Assembly (NCBI GenBank): GCA_963788085.1
Contig: CAWBFS010000071.1
Location: forward strand, 1 to 64,000
DNA length: 64,000 nucleotides
Origin: AP-15 sp963788085
Lineage (GTDB): Bacteria; Pseudomonadota; Alphaproteobacteria; ATCC43930; CGMCC-115725
Direction: 5' to 3'
Shown here one piece after another: positions 49,037-58,954 of the stretch. The position numbers and the translations under genes were made by a program. The stretch's first letter is position 1; each line of letters begins with the position of its first letter. The notes beneath the pieces are model-generated. The model was not told the origin of the DNA. It saw only the letters and a list, made by a program, of their open reading frames with translations, and did no database searches.

Positions 49037-49675
49037 ATGGACCTGCACGATACGATCCGGACTTATCGGCTATTTTCCGGCTCATATGACATCGTTTTCG
49101 GGCCTGTATTTCACCCGGGGCGAAAGGAGGCGGTGCGCATCGCCAACGATCGGCCGGGCCAGCATATCCTCGAGGTCGGCGTCGGCACCGGTTTGTCGCT
49201 CCCCCATTTCCGCGCGGATTTGCGGGTCACCGGCATCGACGTTTCGGAGGAGATGCTGGCGAAGGCACGGCGGCGGGCCGAGCGCCTGCGGCTTTCCCAT
49301 GTCGAGGGTCTGCACCTGATGGATGCCGAGAACCTCGAATTTGCGGACAATTCTTTCGACGCCGTTCTGGCCCTCTACGTGGCCTCCGTCGTGCCGAACC
49401 CGGCGCGCTTCGCCGCCGAAATGCGCCGCGTCTGCATTCCGGGCGGGACCATTGTCGTCGTCAATCACTTTACCAGCGAGAACCTGCCGGCCCGCTTCGT
49501 CGAAAAGCGCCTGGCCGGGCTCGCCCGCCATATCGGCTTTCATGCCGACTTCCCGTTCGACACCTTCCGGCGCGACAGCCAATTGTCGATCCGCGAGGTG
49601 CGGCCCAGCAATTTGTTCGGCTATTGGAAGCTATTGCGCTGCGTCAACGAAAAGCCCGCCTCCAATCCCGGCTGA
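49037..49675 (+). CDS. pmtA: Phosphatidylethanolamine N-methyltransferase (PmtA)
   Basis: 212 residues. The start MDLHDTIRTYRLFSGSYDIVFGPVFHPGR and SAM motif ILEVGVGTGLSLP match the Rhodobacter/Sinorhizobium PmtA type. DAENLEFADNSFDAVLALYVASVVPNP and the end NLFGYWKLLRCVNEK are conserved. It methylates phosphatidylethanolamine stepwise to phosphatidylcholine at the inner membrane. It is monocistronic between the cold-shock gene and a convergent hemerythrin-like gene. Confidence 0.88.
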   Translation: MDLHDTIRTYRLFSGSYDIVFGPVFHPGRKEAVRIANDRPGQHILEVGVGTGLSLPHFRADLRVTGIDVSEEMLAKARRRAERLRLSHVEGLHLMDAENLEFADNSFDAVLALYVASVVPNPARFAAEMRRVCIPGGTIVVVNHFTSENLPARFVEKRLAGLARHIGFHADFPFDTFRRDSQLSIREVRPSNLFGYWKLLRCVNEKPASNPG

Positions 49676-49701
49676 GCCGGTGACCGGGCGAGAGCAGCCG
49701 G

Positions 49702-50403
49702 TCAGGCCCGTGGCGGCGGCGGAGCGTTAAACCGGGCGAGGTCGGCGAGGCCGAGCGCCTCCTCAATCTGTCCGATCTGCGCCACCGCGTCTTCGAAGCC
49801 GTCCTTGCCGAATTGCCGGCGCTCGATCTCCTCGAATTGCTCGCCCATTTCATCGAGCTGGTGCTCCGAAAGCGCGTCCTTCCATGCCGGAAAGACGATC
49901 GTGTCCTCGCGTGCCGCGTGGTTCTCATACATCAGGTCGAGGGTATCAAATACCTGCGCCAACGGCTCGGCATCGCCGGTTCCGATCGCCCCTTTGCCGG
50001 TGACGGCGAGAATGTAATCAGTGATCTCGCGGCCCCGACGGTGCTGCGCGATCAGCACATCGATATAGGCGGCAGCGGGACCGCCCGCCTTGCGGACGGC
50101 GGGGAAAATGTGCGCCTCCTCGAGCTTTTTCTCGTGGTAATCCTCGCCGAAATTGCGAAACAGCATCGCCGTCCGATGCAGCGGCTGCGGGTCGACCTTT
50201 GCCGGATCTGCGCGCAGCCTCGCGGCGGTTTCACGGTAGACCAGCAAGGCCCGGCGCAGGACGCCGTGCTCACGCATCAAATCTTCGGTTGCGCCGACCT
50301 TCTTCTCCTCGGCCGAGGCAATCCGACCTACGCCGCCGGCGAGGATCAGCCCGGCTCCACCCGCTAGGACAAGCCGGCGATTTGCGTCGAGGATACCTGT
50401 CAT
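49702..50403 (-). CDS. Exported hemerythrin-like (HHE) protein
   Basis: 233 residues from ATG 50403 (GGGAGCTCGAT upstream). An N-terminal export segment (NRRLVLAGGAGLILAGGVGRIASA) is followed by an HHE four-helix domain with candidate iron ligands: His in LMREHGVLRR, His and Glu in EDYHEKKLEEAHIFP, His in LIAQHRRGRE and His and Glu in MYENHAAREDTIVFP. It may bind O2, NO or iron in the periplasm. Its target is unknown. It converges with pmtA. Confidence 0.85.
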   Translation of the reverse strand: MTGILDANRRLVLAGGAGLILAGGVGRIASAEEKKVGATEDLMREHGVLRRALLVYRETAARLRADPAKVDPQPLHRTAMLFRNFGEDYHEKKLEEAHIFPAVRKAGGPAAAYIDVLIAQHRRGREITDYILAVTGKGAIGTGDAEPLAQVFDTLDLMYENHAAREDTIVFPAWKDALSEHQLDEMGEQFEEIERRQFGKDGFEDAVAQIGQIEEALGLADLARFNAPPPPRA

Positions 50404-50587
50404 ATCGAGCTCCCTGGTCACGACGGCGAGAGCGCCGCTGCACCGCGTCAACAACGAGAAACGGAAACGCTCTCAGATCGTCGGCCACTGATTTACTCGC
50501 ATGCCGTGGCGCCGGCATTCGAGAGATTGTAAACTTCACGAAAATCCGGTCACGATCCGTCGACGGTCTCCTGCACGGACGGGAAGC

Positions 50588-51802
50588 ATGAAGACCAGCT
50601 CCGATCATATCCTCACCAGCCATGTCGGGAGCCTGCCGCGCCCCGAAGATTTGATCGCGGCGAACAGAGCCCGTGAAGCGGGGGAAGCGACTGACGAGGA
50701 CGCCTTTCAGGAGAAACTGCGAGGCGCGGTGGCGGAGGTCGTGCGCCGTCAAAAGGAGCTCGGCATCGATGTCCCCGGCGACGGCGAATTCGGCAAATCC
50801 ATGGGAGATCGCGTCAACTACGGCGCGTGGCTCAGCTACTGTTTTCATCGCCTGGGCGGGCTGGATCTCGACGGGCCCGATATGCGCGACATGCCGCCGA
50901 GGCGTTCTCGTCCCGGTGAGGTCGTGCTGACCGGTTTTTCCGATCGGCGCGACCGGGTGCGGTTCGCGGCCGCCTATGCCGACCCCGAATCCGGGATTAC
51001 GACCGGACCGCGCCCTGCCACAGGTCCGGTGTGCGTCGGGCCTCTGACTTATAGGGGCCACGCCGCGATCAACTCCGACATCGCCAATTTCAAGGTGGCG
51101 CTGACCTCGGCCGGCGCCGAGGAAGGCTTTATGACCTCGATCGCGCCGGGCAGCACGACGCGGATCGGCAACACCTTCTACAAGACCCAGGAAGAGTTCC
51201 TCTTCGCCTCGGCCGATGCGATGCGCGAGGAATATAGCGCTATCCTCGACGCCGGGCTGATCCTTCAGCTCGACGATCCCGCCCTCGCCACCGACTGGGA
51301 CATGATCAATCCCGAGCCGACAGTCGAGGAGTACAAGAAGTTCGCGACGGTTCAGGTCGAGGCGCTCAACCACGCGCTGCGCGGGATGCCGCAGGACCGC
51401 ATCCGCTTCCACCTGTGCTGGGGCAGCTGGCACGGGCCGCACACGACCGACATCCCGATGCGCGACATCCTCGATCTGATGCTGGCCGTCAATGCCGGCG
51501 CCTATTCGTTCGAAGCCGGCAACGTTCGCCACGAGCATGAGTGGAAGGTCTGGCAGGACGTCAAACTGCCCGACGATAAGGTCATCCTGCCCGGCGTCGT
51601 CAGCCACGCCACCAATGTCGTCGAGCATCCCGAGCTCGTCGCCGACCGCATCCTGCGTTTTGCCAATCTTGTCGGCCGCGAGCGGGTCATCGCCTCGACC
51701 GATTGCGGTCTCGGCGGCCGCGTCCATCCGCAGATCGCCTGGGCCAAGCTCGAAGCGCTGGTCGCGGGCGCCACGCTCGCCACTCGCCAGCTCTGGCGTT
51801 GA
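50588..51802 (+). CDS. MetE-like cobalamin-independent methionine synthase family protein, copy 1
   Basis: 404 residues from ATG 50588. A MetE C-terminal-type barrel: HVGSLPRPEDL near the start, GDGEFGK, and zinc-site-like residues in RIRFHLCWGSWHGPH and VIASTDCGLGG. Stand-alone proteins of this group often act on substrates other than homocysteine, for example in methyl transfer from methylated aromatic or xenobiotic compounds. A closely related copy starts 9 bp downstream. The true methyl donor is unknown. Confidence 0.85.
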   Translation: MKTSSDHILTSHVGSLPRPEDLIAANRAREAGEATDEDAFQEKLRGAVAEVVRRQKELGIDVPGDGEFGKSMGDRVNYGAWLSYCFHRLGGLDLDGPDMRDMPPRRSRPGEVVLTGFSDRRDRVRFAAAYADPESGITTGPRPATGPVCVGPLTYRGHAAINSDIANFKVALTSAGAEEGFMTSIAPGSTTRIGNTFYKTQEEFLFASADAMREEYSAILDAGLILQLDDPALATDWDMINPEPTVEEYKKFATVQVEALNHALRGMPQDRIRFHLCWGSWHGPHTTDIPMRDILDLMLAVNAGAYSFEAGNVRHEHEWKVWQDVKLPDDKVILPGVVSHATNVVEHPELVADRILRFANLVGRERVIASTDCGLGGRVHPQIAWAKLEALVAGATLATRQLWR

Positions 51803-51811
51803 GAGGGAACC

Positions 51812-53004
51812 ATGAGGACGAGTTCCGATCACATCCTGACCAGCCATGCAGGCAGCCTTCCGCGCCCCGACGATCTGATCGACGCGTGGCGAGCGGCTGA
51901 TGAACGGGCACTTGCCGAAAAGCTCACGGCGTCCGTGGCGGACATCGTGCGCCGTCAGAAGGATCTCGGGATCGACGTTCCGGGCGATGGCGAGTTCGGC
52001 AAGCCGATGGCGCAGCGGGTGAATTACGGTTCATGGTGGCGATACTCCTGGAACCGCCTCGGCGGGCTCGATCCACACGGCCCCAGCTTGTACGAGATGG
52101 AGCCGAGGCGCTCCGCGCCGGGCCACGTCGTCCTGACGAGCTTTGGCGATCGCCGCGACCGCACGCGCTTCGCCGCGGCCTATGGCGATCCCGAGTTCGG
52201 TATTACGACCGGGCCCGAGGCCGCCCGCGCCGATCTGTGTCGCTCCGATCCACTATGCCGGACATGACGCGATCCAGAAAGATATCGCCAATTTCAAGGC
52301 GGCATTGCAGGCCGCCGGCGTTGATGAAGGGTTTATGACCGCTGTCGCCCCGGGCAGCGCCGCGCGGATCGGCAATTCATATTACAAGACGGAGGAGGAA
52401 CTCCTCTACGCCTGCGCCGATGCGATGCGCGAGGAGTATAAGGCGATCCTCGACGCCGGCCTCATCCTCCAGCTCGACGATCCGGCAATCGCCGAGAACT
52501 GGGACATGATCAATCCCGAGCCGACAATCGAGGAGTACAAGAAGTTCTCGATGGTGCGGGTCGATGCGCTCAACCACGCGATCCGCGGTCTGCCTCAGGA
52601 CCGGATCCGCTTCCATTTGTGCTGGGGCAGCTGGCATGGGCCGCATATAACCGACATCGCGATGCGCGACATCGTCGATGTCATGCTGGCGGTCAACGCC
52701 CATGCCTATTCGTTCGAGGCCGGCAATGTCCGCCACGAGCACGAGTGGAAGGTCTGGCAGGACGCCAGGCTGCCCGACGACAAAGTCATTCTGCCCGGCG
52801 TGGTCAGCCACGCCACCAACGTCGTCGAGCACCCCGAGCTCGTCGCCGAGCGCATCTTCGCTTTGCGAACTTGGTCGGCCGGGAGCGGGTCATCGCCTCG
52901 ACCGATTGCGGTCTCGGCGGCCGCGTCCACCCAGACATCGCCTGGGCCAAGCTCGACGCGCTGGCCCACGGCGCGGCCTCGCGACCCGCCAGCTCTGGCG
53001 CTGA
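51812..53004 (+). CDS. MetE-like protein, copy 2, three frameshifts
   Basis: About 397 residues, very similar to copy 1 (RTSSDHILTSHAGSLPRPDD, GDGEFGKPMAQRVNYG, DMINPEPTIEEYKKF, RIRFHLCWGSWHGPH). One extra base near 52225, a missing C near 52857 (ILRFANLVGRERV) and a missing C near 52975 (LATRQLWR) shift the frame. Corrected, the protein ends at the TGA at 53002-53004 with the same LWR as copy 1. The pair may form a heteromer or handle two related methyl donors. Confidence 0.82.
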
Positions 53005-53024
53005 ACCATCCGGGAGGGATGATG

Positions 53025-53480
53025 ATGAACCGGCGCCGGCAAATCCAACTCAGCCCCGACGAGCAAGCCGCCTTCCTGCGCGAGCATCGCAAGGGCGCGC
53101 TGGCGACGATCGGCAAGGACGGGTTTCCCCATGTCGTGGCGATGAATTTCCTCGCGAAGGACGGCGCGTTTTACATGACCTCCTACGGCAAAGCCCAGAA
53201 GGTGCTGAACATTCGGCGCAATCCCAAGGTCGCGCTGATGGCGGAGACCGGGGACAATTATGCGGAACTGCGCGGCGTCATGATCCGCGGCGAATGCGAG
53301 ATCATCGAGGGGGCCGACGCCGTTCGCGAGGTCTTCGCCGCAATGGCCGAGGCGCGCGGCGCCCCGCCGGGCGAACGGCCGCGCGGATCCGCCGACAGCG
53401 CGCCAAAGCGCGTCGTGCTGAAAGTAGTCCCGGAGAAGATCACCAGCTGGGATCACCGCAAGCTGGGCGGCGCTTATTAG
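53025..53480 (+). CDS. Pyridoxamine 5'-phosphate oxidase-fold (PPOX) protein
   Basis: 151 residues from the third of three ATGs (53019, 53022, 53025), 7 nt after GGGAGGG. Split-barrel flavin-binding fold: REHRKGALATIGKDGFPHVVAMNFLAKDGAFYMTSYGKAQKVLNIRRNP, here seen in parts, and RGVMIRGECEIIEG. The group uses FMN or F420 for reductions. It follows the MetE-like pair on the same strand and may be co-transcribed. Confidence 0.82.
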   Translation: MNRRRQIQLSPDEQAAFLREHRKGALATIGKDGFPHVVAMNFLAKDGAFYMTSYGKAQKVLNIRRNPKVALMAETGDNYAELRGVMIRGECEIIEGADAVREVFAAMAEARGAPPGERPRGSADSAPKRVVLKVVPEKITSWDHRKLGGAY

Positions 53481-53540
53481 CGTTTAGACCAGTCACAAGC
53501 TTGACTAGGAGAGGTGGACCAATGCTGGCATCAAAATCTT

Positions 53541-53797
53541 GTCACACCGGCGAAGGCCGGTGCCCATGGCTGGGATAGAAGATCCCGGCCTTCGAGGCTG
53601 TCAGGAAATTAGCTGCATAGCGGCGGTGCGTGCTTCGAGACGCGCCCTGCGGGCGCCCTCAGCATGAGGTAAGTCCTTATGATGGCCATTAAAGACTTCC
53701 TCATCCTGAGGAAGCTGCGAAGCAGCTGTCTCGAAGGACGCACGACGCTGATCCAGCTAATCGCCAATTTCCTTGCAGCCTCCTTCGCCGGGAAGAC
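53541..53797. repeat. Composite nested palindrome, copy A
   Basis: Layers from outside in: CCGGCGAAGGCCGG hairpin at about 53547; GAGGCTGTCAGGAAATTAGCTG (shown as 53596-53617) facing the tail CAATTTCCTTGCAGCCTCC (53769-53787); GTGCGTGCTTCGAGAC (53626-53641) versus GTCTCGAAGGACGCAC (53728-53743), 15 of 16 paired; and CCTCAGCATGAGG / CCTCATCCTGAGG. A second copy lies at 62225-62495. The gap 53481-53834 holds nothing else recognisable. Confidence 0.65.
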
Positions 53798-53834
53798 GAG
53801 AAGGGGACAAGTTGCGCAGCGGATTAAACGGCGA

Positions 53835-54858
53835 TTAGGATCCCTTGGCCGGCTCGACGAGGTCGGCGAGCTTGGTCTTCAACAGGTTGGCCTTGTATGC
53901 CGGGATCGCGTAGGTCCAGTGCGAGACCCTGTCCTCGATCTTTTTCGCCTCCGCCTCGGCTGAACCCGAGCCGGTCGCGGAAATTGCGATCCAATTGCTC
54001 TTGTCGCGCTCCATCAGGCGCAGATCGATTGTCAATCCGTCGAAGGTCGTGAAGGACGCCGTCACGAGGTCCTTGTCGGCGACCGGCAATTCGCCGGCCG
54101 GCTTAACGTCGTCAAGGTCGAGGGTCTCGAGCGCAGTCGCGGGCCCGCTGATCGTGCTCTCGCTCTTGAATTTCGTGTCGGCCGGCGCGTCCTCGACGGC
54201 AAAGTTCGCATCGGGCGCCGAGCGGCTGATGACGAGCTTGCTTCCGTCCGGCTGGGTCAGGGCGACCTTGGCGATCTTCTTCTCGGAGATGTCGATGATC
54301 TGCCGGTCGAGCCAGCTTGCCGGATCGCCGGACGGATCGAGCGTGCCGCGCGCGAGCCAACTCTGCGCCTCGCCAGGCTTGCGCAGATAGACCCCGTCAT
54401 TGCCGGCGCCCAGCCGGTCGTAGCGCCGTTTGCCGACGATCGCCTGGGCAAGATCTCCGCCCGATTTGTCCTTGACCGCGACCAAAGCGGATTTTCCGTG
54501 GCTGGGGTCCTCGACCTCGAGCCGCGGGTAGAGATCGGGGTTCTGGGTCTTTGGCTCGACCAGGGTCAAATCCGCCATCGCCCGCACGATCTGGCTGATC
54601 TTGGCGGCGTTCGCCGGGTAATTTCCCTTCTCGGCGACGAGCCAGCTGTCGCCGTCGCGGATAAAGGTCATTGTCGTGCCGTTGCGCTGACACGGTGACC
54701 GACGCGACGTCGCCGAGCTTCGCTGCGAGCGCCGGAAAGGCCGGCTGACCCGGCGCCGCGCGGCTGACGCCGCGGTCGCCGGAGGCGAGCACGACGATCG
54801 CGATCGCGACAAGAACGGCTGTCGCGGAGCCGAGGAGAATCAGAGAGCGTGACTGCAT
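53835..54858 (-). CDS. DUF4340 protein of Gld-type ABC operon, one frameshift
   Basis: About 341 residues. N-terminal membrane anchor (SLILLGSATAVLVAIAIVVLAS, residues 5-26), then a periplasmic repeated beta domain: GTTMTFIRDGDSWLVAEKGNYPANAAKISQ and WLDRQIIDISEKKIAKVAL are hallmark phrases. A frame change near 54690 joins the anchor to the rest. It is the last gene of the ATPase-permease-GldG series. In gliding Bacteroidetes related genes support secretion or motility, but in alphaproteobacteria the role is unknown. Confidence 0.8.
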
Positions 54859-54884
54859 TGCCGTATCTCGTCAATTCGCCAGAC

Positions 54885-55019
54885 CCTCACCCGCCTCGCT
54901 GCGCTCGGCACCCTCTCCCGCAATGCGGGAGAGGGGCTACATACGCGCTCGGCTTAAAGCTCCTCTCCCGCAATGCGGGAGAGGGCGGACCGAGCCCGAA
55001 GGGCTTGGTGGGTGAGGGT
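54885..55019. repeat. Nested palindromic repeat between GldG-like and DUF4340 genes
   Basis: Two inner hairpins, CCCTCTCCCGCA/TGCGGGAGAGGG (54911-54922, 54924-54935) and CCTCTCCCGCA/TGCGGGAGAGG (54962-54972, 54974-54984), are enclosed by ACCCTCACCC (54885-54894) and GGGTGAGGGT (55010-55019). It falls between two operon genes and could stabilise or cut the mRNA. Confidence 0.75.
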
Positions 55020-55044
55020 TGCGGCACGTTACGTATTTTACGAT

Positions 55045-57018
55045 TCACGCCTCGGTAATGCGCCGGCTGCGGCGGCGCAGCCGCAGCGCGCCGAGGACAA
55101 TGGCGGCTGCGGCGACGATGATCGGGATCAGCGCGATATCGAGAAATTCGAGCCCGGTCTTCAGATGCCCGATGTTGCTGCGCAGCGCGGCCTGCACGTC
55201 GCGCAATTGGCGGCGGGTTTGCACCATGTCGGCGCGAAATTCCTCGATCGCCTTGGTCTGCTCCGCCGAAAGGTTTGCCGGCGCGTTTGCCTGGTCCTTG
55301 CCGGTAAGGCTGGCGAGCTTGGCCTGGGTGTCCTTGAGCTTGGCCTGCAGGGCGCGCTCTTTGTCGCTGTAACGCGCCTGCGCCTCGCTCTGGATCCGCT
55401 CGACAACTTCAAACGGGCGTGCCGAGGTGCCGCGGCTGCGCAAGCCCACCGAGATCGTCGCCGCCGGCCAGCACCTCGATCGCATTGGCGACAAAATCGC
55501 CGTTGTTGGCGGTCGGGACGAGCAGCCGCTGGCCGAAAAACTCCTGTTTCTGCAGCCAGAAACGATCGTCGAGCATGTCGGTATCGGCGACCACGACGAC
55601 GTTGATCGGCTTGGCCGATTGCTTCAGCCAATCGGCGGCGGGAGCCGGCTCCGGCGGCGGTGGCGGCGCCTCGCCTTGCTTCGCCTCGGGCTTGGCGGGC
55701 TCCGGCGGCTTTGGGGGACCGTCGGGAAAGGCACTGTCCGCGGTGCCGGTGACGTGAGCGGCCAATATGTACCGTTTGTCGTCCGGTTTGAACTCGGCGA
55801 GCAGGCCCGCGACATCGGGCAGCCCAGTCAGCTTTTCGGCCGGGATCTTCATCGAGTTGGGCGATGTCGTGATCAGCGGCTCGATCGTCGTTTTGGCTCC
55901 CGCGATCGGCTCGATGATCCCGGGGGAAGCCATCATCACGTGGCTCAGATCGGCCGTGATCATGTCGGTGCGATTGAGGTTGTCGGCCTTGAGGTTGAGC
56001 CAGGCGATGTAGTCGAGCGGCCGCGTTCCGCCGCGCGCTCCCGGCACGCCGACCCGCTGCGCGTCGCGGCGATCGCCGGCGACCGTATTCGCCGGCACCT
56101 CGAAGCCCCAGGATTTGAACAGCCGTTCGAGATTGCTCGCGGTCGGCGAGCCGGGCGGATTGAGCTGGCTCGGATGCGAGGCCTGCAATTCGGAGAGCGG
56201 ATCGACGAAGACGAGCGCCTTGCCGCCTTTCAGGACGAACTGGTCGATCGCAAACAGCGTCTTCTCCGGCAGGTTCTGCGGATGCACGAGCATCAGCACG
56301 TCGACATCGGGCGGGATCGCATCGATATTGGCGGCCAGTGGCTTGACCGTATCGAGCTGCTGCAATTGCTCCATGATCGCCATCGGCTCGGCCGGACGGC
56401 CGCGCATCATCGCCATCATGTCGCCTTCGAGCGGCAAGGTGCTGATCAACCCGACGACCGTCTTCTTCGGAAACGCCAGGCTGTGGACGAGCTTGGTCAG
56501 ATCGTATTCGAGAAAGCGCTCGCGCTCGGGCTGGAAGAACGCAATGATCTGCTGATCGTCGGTCGAGTTGGTCGCGGCGAGCCCGAAATAAACCTGCTCG
56601 CCCCCGACGTCGAGCGGCACTCCTTGCAGCCCGAAAGCGACCGCGCGGTCCTCGACATCCGAGAACGGCAGCGGGTTATAGACTTCGAGGCGGATCTTGC
56701 CGTGCGCCGCCGCGACATACTGATCGAGCAAGCTCCCGCACGCGTTGGGCATAGACCCCGTAGGACGGGACTTCGTCGGCGAGACGGGTCGAAAAATAGA
56801 ACCGCAAGGTGATCGGCTCGTCGATCCTGGCGAGCGTCCGCTGCGTGCCGCGAGAGAGCGTGTAGAGGTGCTCGCCGGTGAGGTCGAGCCGCCACGCAAA
56901 AAGGCGGGCGGCGATGATGTTGACCGAAATCAGCATCAGCGCGATGCAGACGAGCGCCGTCGACGGCGACGGCGCGCCGCGAGGCAAAAAAGCCGCGAAG
57001 GCGATCGGGAACAGCCAT
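55045..57018 (-). CDS. GldG-like ABC transporter auxiliary protein, about three frameshifts
   Basis: About 655 residues. Membrane anchor near the start (ALVCIALMLISVNIIAARLFAWRLDLTGEHLYTLS), the periplasmic GldG domain (ITLRFYFSTRLADEVPSYG, NPLPFSDVEDRAVAFGLQGVPL, DVDVLMLVHPQNLPEKTLFAIDQFVLKGGKALVFVDP), a Pro-rich loop at about 490 and a C-terminal helix (LDIALIPIIVAAAAIVLGALRLRRR). Indels lie near the T6 run (about 56992), near 56735 and near 55440. The start at ATG 57018 is tentative; GTG 57036 inside the adjoining repeat is possible. Confidence 0.82.
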
Positions 57019-57031
57019 TTCAGCCGTTTCC

Positions 57032-57113
57032 GTCACCCCCGCGAAAGCGGGGGCGTCCAGCGGCGGTGGCGTGTGAACTGGGGTTCCTGGATTCCCGCTT
57101 TCGCGGGAATGAC
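57032..57113. repeat. Dispersed palindrome between permease and GldG-like genes
   Basis: CGTCACCCCCGCGAAAGCGG at the left and TTCCCGCTTTCGCGGGAATG at the right form two hairpins with GTCA/TGAC ends. Similar units stand near 53547 and at 62105-62205. Confidence 0.75.
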
Positions 57114-57138
57114 GAACTGATGATGCCATCGATCGCTC

Positions 57139-57873
57139 TCACTCGGCCTTTTCGAGGTCGATCAGGATCGCGTTGGCGGCGAGGAAGGCGATCATGATCG
57201 ACAGGAAATAAACGACGTCGCGCAGATCGATGACGCCGCGCGTGATGGCGCTGAAATGGCCGAGAAAGCTGATCTGCGCGACGCCGTGGATCAGCCATTC
57301 CGGCGCCCAGCCTTGGAACACCCCGAGCACGATCGGCGAGCCCGCGACGGTGAGCACAAAAACCAGCGCCGCGGTAACCACAAAGGCGATGACCTGGTTC
57401 TTGGTCATCGCCGAGATGCAGGCGCCGACCGCCAGGAACGCGCCCGCCATCAGCCAGCTGGCGATGTAGCTGGCGAGGATCACGCCGTTGTCCGGGTGGC
57501 CGAGAAAATTGACGGTGATCCAGAACGGGAAGGTCAGGATCAGCGCGATCCCGGCGAAGCACCAGGCGGCGAGGAATTTTCCGACCACCGCCTCGGTCAT
57601 GCGGATCGGCAAGGTCAGAAACAGCTCGATCGTTCCGCTCCGGCGCTCCTCGGCCCACAGCCGCATCGACAGAGCCGGGATCAGCACGACGTAGAGCCAG
57701 GGATGAAAGGTGAAGAAGGGTTGGAGATCGGCTTGGCCGCGCTCGAAGAAGTTGCCGACGAAGAACGTCAGGATCCCCGCCATCACCAGAAAGATGACGA
57801 TGAACACATAGGCGAGCGGCGTCGCGAAATAGGCGGTCAGCTCGCGGCGGAAGATGGTCAGGACGTTGCGCAT
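57139..57873 (-). CDS. ABC-2 type permease (GldF-like)
   Basis: 244 residues from ATG 57873. Six helices: ELTAYFATPLAYVFIVIFLVMAG, LYVVLIPALSMRLWAEERRSGTIELFLTLPI (conserved ABC-2 loop EERRSGTIELLL), and AITRGVIDLRDVVYFLSIMIAF near the end. It starts 4 bp after the ATPase stop, so the two are coupled. Probably exports or powers a membrane process with the GldG-like protein. The substrate is unknown. Confidence 0.9.
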   Translation of the reverse strand: MRNVLTIFRRELTAYFATPLAYVFIVIFLVMAGILTFFVGNFFERGQADLQPFFTFHPWLYVVLIPALSMRLWAEERRSGTIELFLTLPIRMTEAVVGKFLAAWCFAGIALILTFPFWITVNFLGHPDNGVILASYIASWLMAGAFLAVGACISAMTKNQVIAFVVTAALVFVLTVAGSPIVLGVFQGWAPEWLIHGVAQISFLGHFSAITRGVIDLRDVVYFLSIMIAFLAANAILIDLEKAE

Positions 57874-57877
57874 GGGG

Positions 57878-58835
57878 TTACGCCGCAGCGGCCATTGGCT
57901 CGGGAGGCGCGGTGGTGATCTCGCGGAAAACGTCGTCGAGCCGCCCGCGCTCGACCTGCAGGCCGGTGATGGTCCAGCCGCGGTCGCGGGCGAGATCGGC
58001 GATTTCGCCAACCACCGGGTGTCCGCCGCGCGGGAAAACGATGAGCCCGTCGCCTGCGGCGCCGCCGGCCGGCTCGACCGCCGCCACTCCCGGCAGCGCC
58101 GCCAGCTCGGCCCTGACATTCGCGTCCGCGCCGCCGGCGATGCCGAGGCGAACGGCGTTGTGATGGTGCGAGCGCTGGGCGAGCTCTGCCGGGGTTCCAT
58201 CGGCGAGGATGCGGCCATGCGCGATGATGATCGCCCGGCTGCACACCGCTTCGACCTCCTCGAGCAGATGGGTCGAGATGATGATCGCCTTTTCCGGCCG
58301 CATCGCCGCGATGACGGTTCGCATTTCGTATTTCTGGTTCGGATCGAGCCCGTCGGTCGGCTCGTCGAGGATCAGGACGTCGGGATCGTGCAGCAGCGCC
58401 TGCGCGACACCGACACGGCGCTTGATAGCCTTTCGACAATGTCTCGATCGGCTGATGCATGACCTCGCCGATCCGGATCATCTCGACGACGCGGCCGATG
58501 CGCCGCGTTGCTTCGTCGCCGGAGAAGCCGCGAATGTGGGCGATGAAGTCGAGAAAGTCGGCCGGGGTCATGTCCGGATAAGCCGGCGCGCCCTCGGGAA
58601 GATAACCGATGTGCCGTTTCGCGGCGATCGGCTGCGTCGCAATGTCGTAGCCGCAGATTATCGCCGTACCGGCGGTGGGCGCGAGAAAACCCGTGATCAT
58701 CTTCATCGTCGTCGACTTGCCGGCGCCGTTCGGGCCGAGAAAGCCCAGCACTTCGCCTTGCGGCACGGTAAAGGAAACGTCGTCGACGGCGATCAGCGGG
58801 CCGAACGATTTGACGAGGTGTCGGATCTCCAGCAT
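57878..58835 (-). CDS. ABC transporter ATP-binding protein (GldA-like), one frameshift
   Basis: About 318 residues from ATG 58835. Walker A GFLGPNGAGKSTTMKMITG, Q-loop region RHIGYLPEGAPAYPDMT, signature-like SKGYKRRVGVAQALLHDP, Walker B VLILDEPTDGLDPNQ and switch His in IIISTHLLEEVEAV. An extra base near 58424 splits the signature helix. A C-terminal domain follows (VAAVEPAGGAAGDGLIVFP). First gene of the operon, divergent from the membrane cyclase. Confidence 0.88.
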
Positions 58836-58954
58836 ACCAGCGCGTTCTCCGAAGGCGGTCTGTTTGTGCCTTCCCGCGGCGCGCCCCGATAAAGAAATCG
58901 GGCTCCCGTGACAAGAGGTTTCGTGATCCAGCGCTGCCGCCCACGAGCTTTTCA

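Noticed and set aside
54885..55019. Possible CRISPR-like repeat array
   Set aside because: Only two palindromic units, no regular spacers and no cas genes. It is a dispersed repeat.
55427..56812. Plus-strand open frame of 461 codons
   Set aside because: Antisense to the GldG-like gene. The composition is a mirror of that gene.
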